A DNA stretch of 64,000 nt, taken from Aulostomus chinensis (Eukaryota > Chordata > Actinopteri > Syngnathiformes > Aulostomidae). The notes beneath the pieces were generated by a model. That model was not told where the DNA came from. It worked only from the letters and a program-made list of their open reading frames with translations, and searched no databases. Below, one piece after another: positions 23,460-36,867 of the stretch; the stretch's first letter is position 1; every line of letters begins with the position of its first letter. The position numbers were made by a program, and so were the translations under genes. The stretch spans positions 3,595,539 to 3,659,538 of the forward strand of contig JBBMOA010000005.1 of assembly GCA_037954235.1 (NCBI GenBank), in the 5' to 3' direction.

Positions 23460-26400
23460 TCACCAGGATGAGGGGGCTGCTACATGCGGCCGAGGCCATG
23501 AGGGCCGAATTGGAGGCCCTCGAACAGGGAGAATAACTGACACATATAGACTTCTTTAAAAAATAATAATTTATCAATATTTATGCCTAGCTTTGAAAAA
23601 AAGCTAATTACATTTTCACAGTGAAGTTTTGCCTTGAAGATTTTAACCCTGCAAACATGAGGCAAAGGACGTATCCTGATAAACACATGATGCGTCTGAC
23701 AAGGGCTCTCCTCCACCTGTCAGATTCAGCTGCTTCTGATTGTGGGACTTTAAATTTGAACACCATGAATTTGGACAAGGAGTTTTCCTTCCAGTCCAAA
23801 CATCATCGTCCAGCCTCCAACCAGAGGTCCATCAGTGATCATGGAGCCACAGGTGGAGTCTGGGTTCTTTTCTGGAATGAGATGGCAGTGACAGGCCTGC
23901 CAAGTGACATCACTGACATGACTTCAGTCACCTGACCGGATGACTTCATCATGATTTCATCAGCTGAAGGCAATAAACTTCATCTGAAACAAATCTCACA
24001 ACATCTCTCTCTCTGTCTGTCTTATTGTGAGAATCTTAGTCTCACGTCCCACGGTTGGTGAAGTCTCCAGATATCAGGATACCAGCAGTCCAGGGAAAGG
24101 TCTGGGGCCATGCTAGCTTCCCCAGCATGGGGGCCGACAGGAGGGTTCCCCAGCTGAACCACCAGCATGGTGTCTGCACCTCATGGAGATCCTGGGTCCT
24201 GGTCCAGGCAATGACAAGCAGCCTGAGAAAAGAAGGTGGAGAACCTGGGAGCTGGAGAAGCAGAGGGACTCTGGAGCACACGCAGGTCTCTGGTTCTGTC
24301 TGTTGGAGACTGTATTTTTGAACTGATAGAACCAGAACCATAGAAGGATAAATCAGTGAGTCATTAGGAGGATCAAAGAGGACAGAGAACATAGTGAAAT
24401 GAAGGAAGAAACTTTGTTAACTTCTTATCTTTAATGTTCCATTATAAACATAGGATGTTCCAGTTGACATCAAAAACATTCTATATTTCCTACATTACAA
24501 CCATTTTATACTCCACATTCCATGATAAACATTTGATATCACAACAACATTGCTATTAAAACATCTTAACAATGACATCACAAATTCAACATTATATTAC
24601 AATTAGTAGTCAAAATATTTCTGTGATTGAAGAACCAACAACTAAAAGCGCTTCCAGCAAAGTCCACCAATGAAACAAAGAACTAAAGTCCCTTTCAAAA
24701 CAAAAGACAAAAAGAAAAACCAACAAAACCTCAGGGAGATGAAATAAAAGAAAAGCAGCCAACAAAAGAAAGTGTGTCAACTTTTCCCTTCCAGTTTGTT
24801 TCAGGAATGAAATGAGAACTTAAAATGAGCCTCTGGTTCTGGGACCCTACAGGGTGGTGGACCACATTGGGACAGCAAGCCAATAGTACCCAAAGGAGGA
24901 CCAGTCAGAGCTCAGTCCTTAGTGTCAGGTTTAGGATTGGGGTTCTTCCTGGGGTCCTGGTCCACCAACCGAAGGTCCACCTAACCCCCCATGACCCTCT
25001 GGACCTCCCCTCATGGGGTTGAACTGGCCCAGCTGGCTCATGTGACCGTGTATCCTGGAGATCACACTGGCCATTCACGGCACCTTGGGCACTGGAGCCA
25101 GAGACAGGCAGATGGGTGAGACAGGGAGGAAGTGGGTCAAACTGCCTTCTGGCCAGTTCCTGGTTCCTGGTGCACGGTCCAACATTAGCTGAAGTCACAG
25201 TTTATTGTGCTAAGGACAAAAAATATAACAAGACATTGTGTTATTGACCCAAGGTTCCAAAAATGCGGACCGATTAGAACCCAGACCAAACCTACAGTTC
25301 TCAATGACAGCCTTTCTGGTGGTTCTAAGATGCTACTTGCATGTTGCTGTCAAACCAAAAGGTGGAGCCCCCGAGTCAAAAGCCTAAAGATGGTGGTTCT
25401 TCTCTGGATGGAAACCATTTTGAGATCCAAACTCTCACAACTCTCTTCCAATTCAAACTTTATGCTTTCACAGCAGAGTAAAGTTTCCATTCTTATGACT
25501 GGCTTTTAATGACCAAAAAGGCTTTTGGACACGTTGATGTAAAGTCCTCCTCCTAGAGTGGGTGGGCCACCCTGAGGGTCCAGGTTAGGTGGGTAGAGTG
25601 AGGTTGACTTACCACCAAGATGAGAGGCCAACAATGCACGGTCCATCCTGGGGGCCTGGTCCACCACCCCAAGGTGGTGGGGGTTCTGTTGGACAATGAC
25701 AGCAAAAAGCAGCCAAAACCTTCCTCATGACGCCTGTGTTATTTTGCCTGTCCTTCCTTCTCATGAAACCATCATCCATCAGATGTGTTCTCTACTGAAG
25801 ATCTATTGAGGTCTGATCTCTTTGATTTTAGCATTTCATTTTCAAACAACATTGATATTGAAACATATTTAATGGCTGCATTACAAACGTAACATCATAT
25901 TTCAAATTATTCGTGAAAACGATCTTTTCATTTAAACAAAGAACTAAAAGTGTTTTTGAATGAAAGAATAGAAAGTTCACAAATAAAACAAACAACTGAA
26001 GGCCCTTTGGAAAAAGATGAAGAGAAAAACAACCAAAATCTCAGGGAGATCAAACAAAACCAAAGCGCTCAAAGAAGAAGGAGTGTCAACTCAATAGAAA
26101 AAGTGAAGCCTTGACAGTCAGCATGTAGTGGTCTTGAACCTCCCGGTTCAAAATGGCAGTGCTCCCTCCTTTTGTCCTTCTCAGTAGACACTCTTTCCAT
26201 CTTCCCCTCACTCTCCCCTGTCTCCACACATGTTTCCTGGTTGCTAAAGGTCTTGGTCACAACCTTCCCAAGTTCCAGACCCAGACCATCTTCTGAGCCA
26301 GGTCAGATAAAGACTTTCCTGTCCTCCAGATGTTCAGGGTTGATGAAGATCAGGCCATCTACTGGGTCAACGTGGTCCAAGTCTGTCCCTCACAGGTAAA

Positions 26401-27533
26401 CAGTCACCTTCCAGTTAGGACTCAACTCCTTGAAAACTCTGGTGCCCACCAAGTCAATGAAGACCAGTCCTACCTTGTATTTGGGGTTGGAGGTCAACGT
26501 TTATTGACAGGAGCAACACCTCCTCTCCTAGCCTTTTCTTTTTCTCCCCAAAATTTGCATTTGCCATGATGCTGTTTCAGTTGCCATCTAGGGAGGGAAG
26601 GAGCAAAGGTTCTTCTTTTATTCATCCCCAGTTTCTCCTTTTTTTCCTTGTGGATCATTTCTTCTTCTTTCCTCTTAAAAGGAGCTTCCACTTTTGTGAT
26701 TTGCGTGTGCTGCTCTTCATCAGAAGGTTCTTTTTCTGAATCAGAGTCAGTGGCTGCAGAGTGTCGATGGTCTGGCTCATTGTTGCTGCTGTCCAGCGTG
26801 ATGGATGTTGAGGTGCTTGCCCCCATTTTGAAGGGTCCTCCACGGGTTTTTGTGAAATACAACGTCACCTTTATGAAGGGGTCGGTCACATGGTAGAACC
26901 TCTGGAAACCTGGTCATCCATCATCAGGGTTGAAGACTGTATACTTTTGATGTTAGTTTTTGTTTTGGGAGTTTTTGAATTGTTGGTTTGTTTTTGTGGA
27001 GTTTTGTTTTTCAGTTAAAGTCAAGAAATCAAGAGTGAACTAAAAACACTTTCCCAAAAGTAGAAAGGAACAAAAACACAAAGACAGACGACTCAAATTT
27101 ATGTAAAAAATGAGGACGACTTCAACAACACAAATCTTCTTTTTTTTTTTTACCTGTCCTGTTCAGCAGCTGAGGCAAGCAGCTTCAGTGTTCCTGGTGC
27201 CTTGTTGTACTGAAGCAGTTTTATTCTGCAAAGGAGGAATCTGATAAACTCCTCCTATTGCCATTTATGTTTAACTTTATTAGGAATGGTGTTGGTTCAT
27301 TGATGAAGCTCAGTATTTCACTGAGGCTCAGGAGTGGATAGGAAGAGAGAACAGGGACAGGACAGTGAAGACAAGGGGGAGGGGGGGAGAAAAAAAACAA
27401 CAACAGCAATAGCAGAAAACAACAACAACAACAAAAACACAAAAACAAACAAAGACAAACAAAAAACAAAAAACAAACAACAACAAATAAAAAAAACAAT
27501 GGTTGCAGAATTTCCGGTGCAGGCAGGCTTACC
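23460..27533 (+). repeat. array unit 6
   Basis: Same block states as unit 5 (A at the 6054-equivalent site, C in the T-run) without its private change. Arrestin-like fragment at 26070-26455 (minus); LINE 3' end from 27137. Confidence 0.95.
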
Positions 27534-30500
27534 TCACCAGGATGAGGGGGCTGCTACATGCGGCCGAGGCCATGAGGGCCGAATTGGAGGCCCTCGAACA
27601 GGGAGAATAACTGACACATATAGACTTCTTTAAAAAATAATAATTTATCAATATTTATGCCTAGCTTTGAAAAAAAGCTAATTACATTTTCACAGTGAAG
27701 TTTTGCCTTGAAGATTTTAACCCTGCAAACATGAGGCAAAGGACGTATCCTGATAAACACATGATGCGTCTGACAAGGGCTCTCCTCCACCTGTCAGATT
27801 CAGCTGCTTCTGATTGTGGGACTTTAAATTTGAACACCATGAATTTGGACAAGGAGTTTTCCTTCCAGTCCAAACATCATCGTCCAGCCTCCAACCAGAG
27901 GTCCATCAGTGATCATGGAGCCACAGGTGGAGTCTGGGTTCTTTTCTGGAATGAGATGGCAGTGACAGGCCTGCCAAGTGACATCACTGACATGACTTCA
28001 GTCACCTGACCGGATGACTTCATCATGATTTCATCAGCTGAAGGCAATAAACTTCATCTGAAACAAATCTCACAACATCTCTCTCTCTGTCTGTCTTATT
28101 GTGAGAATCTTAGTCTCACGTCCCACGGTTGGTGAAGTCTCCAGATATCAGGATACCAGCAGTCCAGGGAAAGGTCTGGGGCCATGCTAGCTTCCCCAGC
28201 ATGGGGGCCGACAGGAGGGTTCCCCAGCTGAACCACCAGCATGGTGTCTGCACCTCATGGAGATCCTGGGTCCTGGTCCAGGCAATGACAAGCAGCCTGA
28301 GAAAAGAAGGTGGAGAACCTGGGAGCTGGAGAAGCAGAGGGACTCTGGAGCACACGCAGGTCTCTGGTTCTGTCTGTTGGAGACTGTATTTTTGAACTGA
28401 TAGAACCAGAACCATAGAAGGATAAATCAGTGAGTCATTAGGAGGATCAAAGAGGACAGAGAACATAGTGAAATGAAGGAAGAAACTTTGTTAACTTCTT
28501 ATCTTTAATGTTCCATTATAAACATAGGATGTTCCAGTTGACATCAAAAACATTCTATATTTCCTACATTACAACCATTTTATACTCCACATTCCATGAT
28601 AAACATTTGATATCACAACAACATTGCTATTAAAACATCTTAACAATGACATCACAAATTCAACATTATATTACAATTAGTAGTCAAAATATTTCTGTGA
28701 TTGAAGAACCAACAACTAAAAGCGCTTCCAGCAAAGTCCACCAATGAAACAAAGAACTAAAGTCCCTTTCAAAACAAAAGACAAAAAGAAAAACCAACAA
28801 AACCTCAGGGAGATGAAATAAAAGAAAAGCAGCCAACAAAAGAAAGTGTGTCAACTTTTCCCTTCCAGTTTGTTTCAGGAATGAAATGAGAACTTAAAAT
28901 GAGCCTCTGGTTCTGGGACCCTACAGGGTGGTGGACCACATTGGGACAGCAAGCCAATAGTACCCAAAGGAGGACCAGTCAGAGCTCAGTCCTTAGTGTC
29001 AGGTTTAGGATTGGGGTTCTTCCTGGGGTCCTGGTCCACCAACCGAAGGTCCACCTAACCCCCCATGACCCTCTGGACCTCCCCTCATGGGGTTGAACTG
29101 GCCCAGCTGGCTCATGTGACCGTGTATCCTGGAGATCACACTGGCCATTCACGGCACCTTGGGCACTGGAGCCAGAGACAGGCAGATGGGTGAGACAGGG
29201 AGGAAGTGGGTCAAACTGCCTTCTGGCCAGTTCCTGGTTCCTGGTGCACGGTCCAACATTAGCTGAAGTCACAGTTTATTGTGCTAAGGACAAAAAATAT
29301 AACAAGACATTGTGTTATTGACCCAAGGTTCCAAAAATGCGGACCGATTAGAACCCAGACCAAACCTACAGTTCTCAATGACAGCCTTTCTGGTGGTTCT
29401 AAGATGCTACTTGCATGTTGCTGTCAAACCAAAAGGTGGAGCCCCCGAGTCAAAAGCCTAAAGATGGTGGTTCTTCTCTGGATGGAAACCATTTTGAGAT
29501 CCAAACTCTCACAACTCTCTTCCAATTCAAACTTTATGCTTTCACAGCAGAGTAAAGTTTCCATTCTTATGACTGGCTTTTAATGACCAAAAAGGCTTTT
29601 GGACACGTTGATGTAAAGTCCTCCTCCTAGAGTGGGTGGGCCACCCTGAGGGTCCAGGTTAGGTGGGTAGAGTGAGGTTGACTTACCACCAAGATGAGAG
29701 GCCAACAATGCACGGTCCATCCTGGGGGCCTGGTCCACCACCCCAAGGTGGTGGGGGTTCTGTTGGACAATGACAGCAAAAAGCAGCCAAAACCTTCCTC
29801 ATGACGCCTGTGTTATTTTGCCTGTCCTTCCTTCTCATGAAACCATCATCCATCAGATGTGTTCTCTACTGAAGATCTATTGAGGTCTGATCTCTTTGAT
29901 TTTAGCATTTCATTTTCAAACAACATTGATATTGAAACATATTTAATGGCTGCATTACAAACGTAACATCATATTTCAAATTATTCGTGAAAACGATCTT
30001 TTCATTTAAACAAAGAACTAAAAGTGTTTTTGAATGAAAGAATAGAAAGTTCACAAATAAAACAAACAACTGAAGGCCCTTTGGAAAAAGATGAAGAGAA
30101 AAACAACCAAAATCTCAGGGAGATCAAACAAAACCAAAGCGCTCAAAGAAGAAGGAGTGTCAACTCAATAGAAAAAGTGAAGCCTTGACAGTCAGCATGT
30201 AGTGGTCTTGAACCTCCCGGTTCAAAATGGCAGTGCTCCCTCCTTTTGTCCTTCTCAGTAGACACTCTTTCCATCTTCCCCTCACTCTCCCCTGTCTCCA
30301 CACATGTTTCCTGGTTGCTAAAGGTCTTGGTCACAACCTTCCCAAGTTCCAGACCCAGACCATCTTCTGAGCCAGGTCAGATAAAGACTTTCCTGTCCTT
30401 CAGATGTTCAGGGTTGATGAAGATCAGGCCATCTACTGGGTCAACGTGGTCCAAGTCTGTCCCTCACAGGTAAACAGTCACCTTCCAGTTAGGACTCAAC

Positions 30501-31608
30501 TCCTTGAAAACTCTGGTGCCCACCAAGTCAATGAAGACCAGTCCTACCTTGTATTTGGGGTTGGAGGTCAACGTTTATTGACAGGAGCAACACCTCCTCT
30601 CCTAGCCTTTTCTTTTTCTCCCCAAAATTTGCATTTGCCATGATGCTGTTTCAGTTGCCATCTAGGGAGGGAAGGAGCAAAGGTTCTTCTTTTATTCATC
30701 CCCAGTTTCTCCTTTTTTTCCTTGTGGATCATTTCTTCTTCTTTCCTCTTAAAAGGAGCTTCCACTTTTGTGATTTGCGTGTGCTGCTCTTCATCAGAAG
30801 GTTCTTTTTCTGAATCAGAGTCAGTGGCTGCAGAGTGTCGATGGTCTGGCTCATTGTTGCTGCTGTCCAGCGTGATGGATGTTGAGGTGCTTGCCCCCAT
30901 TTTGAAGGGTCCTCCACGGGTTTTTGTGAAATACAACGTCACCTTTATGAAGGGGTCGGTCACATGGTAGAACCTCTGGAAACCTGGTCATCCATCATCA
31001 GGGTTGAAGACTGTATACTTTTGATGTTAGTTTTTGTTTTGGGAGTTTTTGAATTGTTGGTTTGTTTTTGTGGAGTTTTGTTTTTCAGTTAAAGTCAAGA
31101 AATCAAGAGTGAACTAAAAACACTTTCCCAAAAGTAGAAAGGAACAAAAACACAAAGACAGACGACTCAAATTTATGTAAAAAATGAGGACGACTTCAAC
31201 AACACAAATCTTCTTTTTTTTTTTTTACCTGTCCTGTTCAGCAGCTGAGGCAAGCAGCTTCAGTGTTCCTGGTGCCTTGTTGTACTGAAGCAGTTTTATT
31301 CTGCAAAGGAGGAATCTGATAAACTCCTCCTATTGCCATTTATGTTTAACTTTATTAGGAATGGTGTTGGTTCATTGATGAAGCTCAGTATTTCACTGAG
31401 GCTCAGGAGTGGATAGGAAGAGAGAACAGGGACAGGACAGTGAAGACAAGGGGGAGGGGGGGAGAAAAAAAACAACAACAGCAATAGCAGAAAACAACAA
31501 CAACAACAAAAACACAAAAACAAACAAAGACAAACAAAAAACAAAAAACAAACAACAACAAATAAAAAAAACAATGGTTGCAGAATTTCCGGTGCAGGCA
31601 GGCTTACC
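27534..31608 (+). repeat. array unit 7
   Basis: Carries the unit 5-6 states but returns to T at the 5956-equivalent site (cctTcag), otherwise seen only in units 1 and 2. This suggests conversion or unequal exchange. One extra T in the interrupted poly-T tract makes it 4,075 bp. Arrestin-like fragment at 30144-30529 (minus); LINE 3' end from 31211. Confidence 0.95.
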
Positions 31609-34600
31609 TCACCAGGATGAGGGGGCTGCTACATGCGGCCGAGGCCATGAGGGCCGAATTGGAGGCCCTCGAACAGGGAGAATAACTGACACATATAGAC
31701 TTCTTTAAAAAATAATAATTTATCAATATTTATGCCTAGCTTTGAAAAAAAGCTAATTACATTTTCACAGTGAAGTTTTGCCTTGAAGATTTTAACCCTG
31801 CAAACATGAGGCAAAGGACGTATCCTGATAAACACATGATGCGTCTGACAAGGGCTCTCCTCCACCTGTCAGATTCAGCTGCTTCTGATTGTGGGACTTT
31901 AAATTTGAACACCATGAATTTGGACAAGGAGTTTTCCTTCCAGTCCAAACATCATCGTCCAGCCTCCAACCAGAGGTCCATCAGTGATCATGGAGCCACA
32001 GGTGGAGTCTGGGTTCTTTTCTGGAATGAGATGGCAGTGACAGGCCTGCCAAGTGACATCACTGACATGACTTCAGTCACCTGACCGGATGACTTCATCA
32101 TGATTTCATCAGCTGAAGGCAATAAACTTCATCTGAAACAAATCTCACAACATCTCTCTCTCTGTCTGTCTTATTGTGAGAATCTTAGTCTCACGTCCCA
32201 CGGTTGGTGAAGTCTCCAGATATCAGGATACCAGCAGTCCAGGGAAAGGTCTGGGGCCATGCTAGCTTCCCCAGCATGGGGGCCGACAGGAGGGTTCCCC
32301 AGCTGAACCACCAGCATGGTGTCTGCACCTCATGGAGATCCTGGGTCCTGGTCCAGGCAATGACAAGCAGCCTGAGAAAAGAAGGTGGAGAACCTGGGAG
32401 CTGGAGAAGCAGAGGGACTCTGGAGCACACGCAGGTCTCTGGTTCTGTCTGTTGGAGACTGTATTTTTGAACTGATAGAACCAGAACCATAGAAGGATAA
32501 ATCAGTGAGTCATTAGGAGGATCAAAGAGGACAGAGAACATAGTGAAATGAAGGAAGAAACTTTGTTAACTTCTTATCTTTAATGTTCCATTATAAACAT
32601 AGGATGTTCCAGTTGACATCAAAAACATTCTATATTTCCTACATTACAACCATTTTATACTCCACATTCCATGATAAACATTTGATATCACAACAACATT
32701 GCTATTAAAACATCTTAACAATGACATCACAAATTCAACATTATATTACAATTAGTAGTCAAAATATTTCTGTGATTGAAGAACCAACAACTAAAAGCGC
32801 TTCCAGCAAAGTCCACCAATGAAACAAAGAACTAAAGTCCCTTTCAAAACAAAAGACAAAAAGAAAAACCAACAAAACCTCAGGGAGATGAAATAAAAGA
32901 AAAGCAGCCAACAAAAGAAAGTGTGTCAACTTTTCCCTTCCAGTTTGTTTCAGGAATGAAATGAGAACTTAAAATGAGCCTCTGGTTCTGGGACCCTACA
33001 GGGTGGTGGACCACATTGGGACAGCAAGCCAATAGTACCCAAAGGAGGACCAGTCAGAGCTCAGTCCTTAGTGTCAGGTTTAGGATTGGGGTTCTTCCTG
33101 GGGTCCTGGTCCACCAACCGAAGGTCCACCTAACCCCCCATGACCCTCTGGACCTCCCCTCATGGGGTTGAACTGGCCCAGCTGGCTCATGTGACCGTGT
33201 ATCCTGGAGATCACACTGGCCATTCACGGCACCTTGGGCACTGGAGCCAGAGACAGGCAGATGGGTGAGACAGGGAGGAAGTGGGTCAAACTGCCTTCTG
33301 GCCAGTTCCTGGTTCCTGGTGCACGGTCCAACATTAGCTGAAGTCACAGTTTATTGTGCTAAGGACAAAAAATATAACAAGACATTGTGTTATTGACCCA
33401 AGGTTCCAAAAATGCGGACCGATTAGAACCCAGACCAAACCTACAGTTCTCAATGACAGCCTTTCTGGTGGTTCTAAGATGCTACTTGCATGTTGCTGTC
33501 AAACCAAAAGGTGGAGCCCCCGAGTCAAAAGCCTAAAGATGGTGGTTCTTCTCTGGATGGAAACCATTTTGAGATCCAAACTCTCACAACTCTCTTCCAA
33601 TTCAAACTTTATGCTTTCACAGCAGAGTAAAGTTTCCATTCTTATGACTGGCTTTTAATGACCAAAAAGGCTTTTGGACACGTTGATGTAAAGTCCTCCT
33701 CCTAGAGTGGGTGGGCCACCCTGAGGGTCCAGGTTAGGTGGGTAGAGTGAGGTTGACTTACCACCAAGATGAGAGGCCAACAATGCACGGTCCATCCTGG
33801 GGGCCTGGTCCACCACCCCAAGGTGGTGGGGGTTCTGTTGGACAATGACAGCAAAAAGCAGCCAAAACCTTCCTCATGACGCCTGTGTTATTTTGCCTGT
33901 CCTTCCTTCTCATGAAACCATCATCCATCAGATGTGTTCTCTACTGAAGATCTATTGAGGTCTGATCTCTTTGATTTTAGCATTTCATTTTCAAACAACA
34001 TTGATATTGAAACATATTTAATGGCTGCATTACAAACGTAACATCATATTTCAAATTATTCGTGAAAACGATCTTTTCATTTAAACAAAGAACTAAAAGT
34101 GTTTTTGAATGAAAGAATAGAAAGTTCACAAATAAAACAAACAACTGAAGGCCCTTTGGAAAAAGATGAAGAGAAAAACAACCAAAATCTCAGGGAGATC
34201 AAACAAAACCAAAGCGCTCAAAGAAGAAGGAGTGTCAACTCAATAGAAAAAGTGAAGCCTTGACAGTCAGCATGTAGTGGTCTTGAACCTCCCGGTTCAA
34301 AATGGCAGTGCTCCCTCCTTTTGTCCTTCTCAGTAGACACTCTTTCCATCTTCCCCTCACTCTCCCCTGTCTCCACACATGTTTCCTGGTTGCTAAAGGT
34401 CTTGGTCACAACCTTCCCAAGTTCCAGACCCAGACCATCTTCTGAGCCAGGTCAGATAAAGACTTTCCTGTCCTCCAGATGTTCAGGGTTGATGAAGATC
34501 AGGCCATCTACTGGGTCAACGTGGTCCAAGTCTGTCCCTCACAGGTAAACAGTCACCTTCCAGTTAGGACTCAACTCCTTGAAAACTCTGGTGCCCACCA

Positions 34601-35674
34601 AGTCAATGAAGACCAGTCCTACCTTGTATTTGGGGTTGGAGGTCAACGTTTATTGACAGGAGCAACACCTCCTCTCCTAGCCTTTTCTTTTTCTCCCCAA
34701 AATTTGCATTTGCCATGATGCTGTTTCAGTTGCCATCTAGGGAGGGAAGGAGCAAAGGTTCTTCTTTTATTCATCCCCAGTTTCTCCTTTTTTTCCTTGT
34801 GGATCATTTCTTCTTCTTTCCTCTTAAAAGGAGCTTCCACTTTTGTGATTTGCGTGTGCTGCTCTTCATCAGAAGGTTCTTTTTCTGAATCAGAGTCAGT
34901 GGCTGCAGAGTGTCGATGGTCTGGCTCATTGTTGCTGCTGTCCAGCGTGATGGATGTTGAGGTGCTTGCCCCCATTTTGAAGGGTCCTCCACGGGTTTTT
35001 GTGAAATACAACGTCACCTTTATGAAGGGGTCGGTCACATGGTAGAACCTCTGGAAACCTGGTCATCCATCATCAGGGTTGAAGACTGTATACTTTTGAT
35101 GTTAGTTTTTGTTTTGGGAGTTTTTGAATTGTTGGTTTGTTTTTGTGGAGTTTTGTTTTTCAGTTAAAGTCAAGAAATCAAGAGTGAACTAAAAACACTT
35201 TCCCAAAAGTAGAAAGGAACAAAAACACAAAGACAGACGACTCAAATTTATGTAAAAAATGAGGACGACTTCAACAACACAAATCTTTTTTTTTTTTTTT
35301 ACCTGTCCTGTTCAGCAGCTGAGGCAAGCAGCTTCAGTGTTCCTGGTGCCTTGTTGTACTGAAGCAGTTTTATTCTGCAAAGGAGGAATCTGATAAACTC
35401 CTCCTATTGCCATTTATGTTTAACTTTATTAGGAATGGTGTTGGTTCATTGATGAAGCAACTGGACTGAGGCTCAGGAGTGGATAGGAAGAGAGAACAGG
35501 GACAGGACAGTGAAGACAAGGGGGAGGGGGGGAGAAAAAAAACAACAACAGCAATAGCAGAAAACAACAACAACAACAAAAACACAAAAACAAACAAAGA
35601 CAAACAAAAAACAAAAAACAAACAACAACAAATAAAAAAAACAATGGTTGCAGAATTTCCGGTGCAGGCTTACC
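31609..35674 (+). repeat. array unit 8 (right-terminal, runs into the LINE)
   Basis: Has an uninterrupted poly-T tract (from 35286) and gaagcAACTGGactgag near 35455. Units 1-7 have gaagctcagtatttcactgag there; the independent LINE copy at 50730 has gaagctactggactgag. It also lacks the extra CAGG that units 1-7 have near their right junction. Its last LINE bases (ggtgcaggcttacc) continue uninterrupted into LINE sequence at 35675. This unit therefore keeps the ancestral, unrearranged right flank. Confidence 0.95.
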
Positions 35675-36439
35675 ATTTGGTTTAATATGATTTTAAGATA
35701 AATGTCAGAGTGTGTTTTTATGGGTCAGTTGTGCGCTCCATGCGTGTATGTGTGTATACACGTGTGTACGTGTATGTGCTACGGTATGTCTTGGATGCTG
35801 TGCGTAGCTGGCTGTAGCTGATGTGGGGGGCCAGGACATCGCACCCCCAGTCCAGGATGGCAGGTAGGACAGGACCAGGTCACCAGAGCACCCCGAAACC
35901 CCCAGGACACGGGGAGCCCCAGGCCACCCCCCCTAGGAAACAGCCACAGGCCCAACCCATGCCAGGACCCATAGTAAAGCATAGGAGCAGCAACCCCCAC
36001 CCGGAAGAAACCCACAGAGAGACGGGGCAGAGATGACCCCGGTCCCACTGGGCACCCCCCCCCCCTCAGCATGAGCAGAGCCCAGGGGCACAGGGCCCCC
36101 CCAGCCCGAGACCCGACCAGAGCCCCCCAAGGGGTCCGCCAGTGGTGAGGCCGACACCCACCCACACCCCACACCCAGGCGGGGCAGCCACAGCCCACCA
36201 CAACACCCAGGCCCACCGCCCCCGAACAGAGCTATCCCCCCCCCAACCCTCGATCCCCATCCCCTCTACTCATCCCCTGTTTTCCCCCTCCCCCAGAGCA
36301 GGAGGGCTTCGGGCTATAGGGCCCCACATTTTTGGAACTGTCATTACCATTACTTGTTGCACTTTGTAGTTTGGCCTTGATGTCTCGCAGTCTCTCTGTG
36401 TTTCCACAGATCCACCAGAGCCCCAACCGCCGCCTGCAT

Positions 36440-36867
36440 CGCCCCCCCCCCCCCCTTATTCCCTACTGTTACACTGGCCTGCGCTCCCCTTCCATGAACC
36501 AGTCTGCCATCCAGTCCCCCATCAAGCTGGCTTGCTCTCCCTGCCTCCCCTACCAGAAGCTTCCTTCTTCAGCTGTTATTAACATTTCCGTGTTTCCCAC
36601 ATTTTGTATTGTAAACTGTTTTCTTGTCTGTAACAACATCTACTGCACGTCTGTCCGTCCTGGGTGAAGGATCCCTCCTCTGTTGCTCACCCTGAGGTTT
36701 CTCAGATTTTTCCCTGTTAAAAGGGTTTTCTATGTAGTTTTTCCTCAGTCGATGTGAGGGTCTAAGGGAAGAGGATGTTGTTATGATGCCATGTGAAGCC
36801 CTTTGAGACAAACTGTTTGTGAAAACGGGCTATACAAATAAAATTGCCTTGCCTTGCCTTGCCCACC
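36440..36867 (+). mobile_element. 3' end of a fish LINE or SINE inserted in the L1 3' UTR
   Basis: The segment contains GGATCCCTCCTCTG, CCTGAGGTTTCTC, GATGTGAGGGTCTAAGG and GGGCTATACAAATAAAATTG, followed by (CCTTG)n. This is the widespread teleost 3' UTR type that ends in short tandem repeats. It lies on + inside the C-rich minus-strand LINE, so it is a later insertion. The left boundary is approximate. Confidence 0.6.

Larger units (their letters stand above)
3090..35674 (+). repeat. 8-copy tandem array of a 4,074-bp chimeric unit (macrosatellite-like)
   Basis: Units start at 3090, 7164, 11238, 15312, 19386, 23460, 27534 and 31609. The period is 4,074 bp (4,075 for the seventh, one extra T in a T-run), and the last unit is about 4,066 bp. 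Unit content in order: the last 25 codons of the coiled-coil gene, its 3' UTR and poly(A) signal, about 2 kb of unrecognised DNA, an antisense arrestin-like pseudogene, a 131-codon antisense open frame, and about 400 bp of the 3' end of a minus-strand L1-like LINE starting at its poly-T. Only about a dozen substitutions were noticed across all copies, so the expansion is recent or homogenised. The array is bounded on the left by the intact gene and on the right by the rest of the LINE. Confidence 0.97.

Noticed and set aside
3090..35674. CRISPR-like or multigene-family interpretation of the array
   Set aside because: Units are 4 kb with no spacer/repeat alternation and no intact repeated gene. 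Only gene-end, pseudogene and LINE fragments recur.
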